Source: Crossaster papposus
Taxonomy: Eukaryota; Echinodermata; Asteroidea; Velatida; Solasteridae
NCBI GenBank assembly: GCA_037893245.1
Contig: JBAIAA010000866.1
Span: 496,001-560,000 of the forward strand
DNA: 64,000 nt
Reading direction: 5' to 3'
The notes below the pieces were generated by a model. The model did no database searches. It was not told the origin of the DNA and saw only the letters and a program-made list of their open reading frames with translations. The position numbers and the translations under genes were made by a program. Below are positions 54,201 through 60,200 of the stretch, piece by piece; the first letter of the stretch is position 1; each line of letters opens with the position of its first letter.

Positions 54201-57200
54201 CACAAATAACATAAGAATAACTGTTCGACGCCGGTTAAAAATAAATGCTGTTTTTCGTGCTTTTCTCAGCATCCATGATTGTAAAACTTCGGACAGGTCA
54301 GTTAAACGATATTTACTATAAAATACAACCCCCCAAATCTACCCATTCATGATAATTTAAGCAATTACCAATGGTGTATCCTACCTTTAAGTGTGCTGCA
54401 CATGAATGTATTTTAAGTTTTTTTCTTTCCACTGGACATGTAACGTCCGTAACATTTTGGTCATCTTTTTCCTCTAAATTATAATCCAATGGAGATTTGT
54501 TTTCTTTTACTACATATTTAAAGCTAGTTTTTGATGGGTAACTTTATCCAGTATAAAACTTGAAAATCCAATAATTGGAACTATGCTAACGAGTGTTACG
54601 GACGTTACAAAATTTGGTTACGGACGTTACGTTACGTTACGGACGTTACACATTTTACAATGCACATACCGGTATGTATGGTAATAATTACACATCCCTA
54701 TTTTAAAAATTAAAAAACTTCATGCACACAGAATTACAATGTAGGTCGTATATAAATTGTATCAATTTTATGGCTTGTGGCGGGAATTAGGTCAATGTGT
54801 TAGGGACTCATGTGTACTACTAGGTAGGCAGTATAGTATTGGTAGCAGGCAGCTGAGATTGCAGTACATGTGTACATGTACATGTCAGTACAAGCACACC
54901 AAAAGGTAAATGATTTTGATTGTTTTCATCAATATATTCTTTAAACATTTTGCCATTTTTAGTATGCTGCAACAAATCAACTATAACTGTTTCTAAAAAT
55001 CCTGACTGTATTAGGAAGATATTCTAATGTACTGCAGCATGAAACAAAAATTTCAATCCCGGTAGCATGTTGTTAAACTCCTTGTTTTGTTGGGCTTGGT
55101 TTTACAGATTGACCCTCAGAAGGAAGACCTCTATGGCTTGTCCTACATGGTGAAGCATAAAGATCTGTTTACCTGGCCAGCCGGCTGACCAGATAAACAG
55201 ATCTTTATGCTTCACCCAAAGCCACCCAAAGGAGGATGTTGTTTTGAAACTTGAGCAACCCAAAATTGTTATGCTAGGAAGCAGAATTTTCTTTGACTGT
55301 GATGTCAGCAAGGCTGCAATGGTTTTTAATAAGTTTAGAATCAATTACATAATTTTAAAATCATAGAAATTTCAGGTCCAATTCTACATGGAGGGCCATT
55401 AAAAATGGACAGTTCGTTCATTTTTTTACGATTGTTCAGTGTTTACATAGTTTAAATAAACAATATTTTTTAAGTGAACACCCCTGATTGATGTTATAGT
55501 TATTATTGATTCCATAATGCAGACATGCATGATATTTTTCCTATTTTACATGTTTTAATGCGATTCCAAATTGTTTTCCCTAAACAAAATTGGTAAACTT
55601 TCTTAAGATTAAATTGCCTCAAAAAGCCTTTCAAAGCATAAATCAGGCTAATGGTCCTTTTAGTTAGGTCAGTAAGATTACCTTGCATTTTTAGGGTCAA
55701 ATATCATTTCTGACATGTTTGAAAGGCTTATGTTAAATATTAAAAAGATGAAAAAAACAAATTAAAGCTGAGAAAATAATGATTCTTTAAGTTTCTGCCC
55801 TGGTCCGTAACATCCGTAACGCTAAATGTAACGTCCGTAACGCTAAAATGTAAAGTCCGTAACGCCAAAAACTTCCTTTTTCTCCATTATCAGAATGACT
55901 TTTTTTAAATTGTCAATTATGTTTGTACAGAGGGAAGTGACATCTACTACTATATAATTATTTCAAAAAGCTCTGTCCAGAAACTTCACAGAGTTTTATC
56001 AATATGTTACCGAGGTTTAAAAGCCTTGTCAGAACACGTAACATCCGTAACGCTCGTTTGCAGTTGTTGTATTTAATAAATAAATCAAGCTAATTGCAAT
56101 TTCACCATGTCATGTTGTACACTAGGTCCTAAAGTAACAATGTGCAAACTAAGTAAAATCTGCTTTGACTATAAGTATGTTACTTTGTTTTTCAAATAAA
56201 TGCTACTCGCTCTGTATGTAACGTCCGTAATGGTGGAATTGGCCTAATGAGATTTTGAATGAGACATCGCATGCACACACACACTAAGTCATGCATTGAC
56301 CGGCAATCGTGGACGGGGCATTGTCCGATTGTCTTACCTCTTGTTTGTACTATAACGTTTTCGGATGATCGCCGCAGGATTTGTACACGAGTTGAGATCG
56401 TGGACGTTGTGTCAATCGTGGACCCATTGTTTGCCTCCCAATTCTTTTGTCTGATCGGCCAATTGAGGGCAATGTAGTCCACTATTAACAATTGTTTATT
56501 TTTGAGATTCATGAACAAAACATACATGTCTTCCCAAATAAAGGGGGTTCACGATTGGAGGTATTTATAATGCTGTGAGTATGTAGGCACATGAATACAT
56601 GTACACTGTACATGTACGTTAGTGTGCGGAGATTTGTACAGTATGTACATGTAGTGTGTTTGCACATGGAATGGTACGGTACCAGCACGGTGTACCACTA
56701 AACCAATCTGCACAATGATCGCGGTGCAGACCTGCAATCCGTACCTGTCAATGACCTAAATTATGAAAATTTATTACCTTTCGCTTAACACTTTTTGAAA
56801 CATAGAGCGCGCAATATAAGTAATGATAAAAAACACTTTTTGAAACTGTAGAAAGGCCTGCAAATGCACACAAGCAAATTTATTTGTTGTTGAGTACATT
56901 AATTATATTCCTTTAAAAATTAAAAAATATTCATTTTGTTCATCCCTTGACGATATAATTCTCCATTGTTTCACCAATATCAAGCAGCATTATTGCATAT
57001 AATTTTTATATAATAACCAGATGTTCCTGTAAATGTGACCCATTCCTGAACCACAGTCATGTTTAATAGTAGTTTTCTTTTCCATTGCTTTACTTTAGAC
57101 AGTTTTTTACGTTTAGCTGAAATTAGTTCATGACCCATCGTGATGATGGAACAGGTGTTAACTTTATGCAGAAAATTATGTATTTGATTATTCTTGGCCT

Positions 57201-60200
57201 TTATTCATCTTATGCAGGACTATGCTGAACTATTAGTGGAGTGTCGTGGCCGGGCAGTTAAAACCCGGTTATCTGTTCCGCAGAGCGTGAGTTTGAGTCC
57301 TAGTGTCGACATGTGTGTCCTTAATCAAGGCAATTAAACCACTATTGCTTCGTCCTTCGGATGGGACGTAAAACTGGAGGTCCCATGTGTTGTGTAATGC
57401 ACGTAAAAGAACCCAGTAACACTCTTCGCTAAGAGAAGGGGTTTGCCCCGGTGTTCCTGGCAGCGCCTCGGAATAGGCAACTAGATTGATTGGCGCTTTA
57501 CAAATGCAGATTGGATTGGATTGGATTGTTTTGATCACTTTCTGCACTTTCATAGTAATGTGGTTTTTTTTGGATTTTAAGACTTCAGGGAAGCAGTGAT
57601 CATCTACCAGTATCTTTACTCAGCATACATAGTTTTATTCTGAGGCTTGTGGATTCGCTTCAGTATTTCATTTTAGCCTTTTGTGTTTCTGAGATTGAGA
57701 TTTCAGTGGGATGTTTTTGGGATCCTGCCAATATTATCTAATGTTGTAACTTTTGACAATGAAAAACATTTAGTATTGTTCTTTGTTTTGTATTTGTACA
57801 GTTCACCATGAAATAAAAGATTTGGAAACTAAAGCTCTTTGTTCTACGGATGACACTAGCTGATTGAATCAAGTTACTGCTTGCCATTTAAGCTACACCT
57901 TTACAGACATCAGTACATCCGCGAAACGATTTATGAAGTGAAGAAGAAATTGTTCTGGAATAAACCCACTGGTTTATTGTGGAATTCAATAAGATGTAAA
58001 GGGTTTCTGCGACCAACTGAAATACTGATTCACTCAATCTAATATTTTGTCGAAATATTTCAATTTCAAAGTGAACAAAGAAATCGGCAAGACGAAACTT
58101 TAACCTGCAACATCCGGAATCCTGGACAGACGCTCTACCAACTTAGCTATTTCTTGCCCTATGTTGGCGGTCTCATTATATTGTCAGCATCCTTGTTCGA
58201 AGGCGCTAGTCAGATTATATCAATGTTTACATAGTAGTTCTCTCGCCAAAATGTTGCCATTTCTCTCCTTACAATTAGGCAGAGGGCTGCAAGGTGAAAT
58301 ACTGAGGATCTCTTTTTTTGTCTCATGAAATATTTGGAAAATTGTATCAGCTAAAAAGTCGGTCTGAACTTTTTTGGCATGATTTTGAGCACTCCAGGGC
58401 TCTGTTTGAATCGCTAATAAATAACCCATGTCAAATTTGTCTGGTCTGCCACTTCTTAACCCATCTGTTATACTGCACTATCTGAGCATATTAAATCAAT
58501 GTATATATAACATATGTACTGATTTCATCTCCAATTAAAACTCCACACAAGGTGTTACTTGTCAAGTAAAGGAAAAAGGGGTTATTCCACAATGCTATAC
58601 ATACAAACATACCAGGTAACTGCACCCTAATTTTCTCTCATTTTTTTTAAGAATTGTATATTTTAGAGTTTATATACCACAACACAACAGGGTTCACTAA
58701 GCAGTTCGTAGGAATGTTTGTTTAAACAACCAACCTCAACTGGGCCCTCCAGTAATACAGGGTGTCCAAAATCAACATATTCTCCATCAGCAGAGTACAT
58801 TCCTTGTGCTTCAAACTTCTGGGTAATCCCCATTTTATGCATCTTGAGTGACTTGATGTTGTCAAAGCACTTCTTGAGGTGAGGTTGCACAGCTTCTGGG
58901 TTCTTAGACTGACCCAGGATCTCCAGGAGGTCGTCATTAGACAGGAAATAGAAGCGAGGGAAGATCTGTCGTTTTGTCTCTAGGTACATGTCCAGTGATT
59001 TCTGGATCTCTTCCAGTTTGTTGTTCATTTCATTGAGAGTTTCTAGCAGTCCTGTAAATTATTATTCAATAAAAACAAAGATTAAAATAAATCACTTCAT
59101 GTTAACCAGTTCGCACTGGAATTATTTTAACATCACCGAGCCGACGCGCAGGATTATTTTTAACCAAACTCGATCAGAGGCGGGTTCAGGCCTGCTGACA
59201 GACATTTCCGGCCTTGCTCGTGGCGTGTTTATGAGTCATCCATTTTGAATCCGGAGAAAAACTTTGTGTTTATATACGTCATCCGGCACAAACTGGTTAA
59301 TAGTGATTTAAAGGGAATATATATACAAAATTTGCAAACATCAAATAAACAAAAGAGTAATAATTATGAAATACCTTACTGGTCTATCCACCAATTCTAG
59401 CCACAAATAACACACTTTGAACAAGTAACAATGGATTCAGTGCCAAGTAACAATGGATTTTCATTGTTAGTGCCCCGTTTTTATTTTGTTAGATGTTCAT
59501 AGTGAAAGCTGTTCAGGATAAGTTTACCATTGTTTTCAAATTTGTATTAGATTTATTTCAGTCTTGGTCTTTTTTTAAAGGGATTTGGGCATGACAAATG
59601 AATTTCTGAGTGCCTGGTAAAGCTGAATTTCCAATTCCATTGAGATACCGGGGTTCCAACTGGAAGCTGCTATGGCTCACATGACTGTCAAAGGCAAAAA
59701 GGGAGGCTGAAGCAAAGCTCCCAACATTCAGATTAAAAAAATAGTACTTGTTACCAAGCCGTTATTCATTGTTCGGCGTGTCATGTGATTCCCAAATAAG
59801 GGCGTCCCTTTTTATTTATGTGGTTCTCATTTCTGACTGACCCTATTTTGGCCTCTTTATTTATTACCGCCGACCGTATCAAAAACTTCATTCACAGAAA
59901 AATTATAATGAATAATAAATTCACACAAACCGGCTTGAATAGAAGCTTCTTTAAGAAATAATTTGGTTGACTGAAAGACTCCCCTAAAAATATTGGTTTT
60001 CATTTCAATTCACAAAATGTGAACGACATAAAATTATGGTAAAAAAAAATGAGAACCATAGAAATCAAAAGGGATGCCCTATAATGCCATTAAAAAAAAC
60101 AAGGTTAAAATTCGGTCACGTCACTATAATCCCTTTGTTTTTGGTCTCAGCCCATAAACGTACCTGCATGATGCGTTCCTCTGAGTGCATTGTTATCCTT

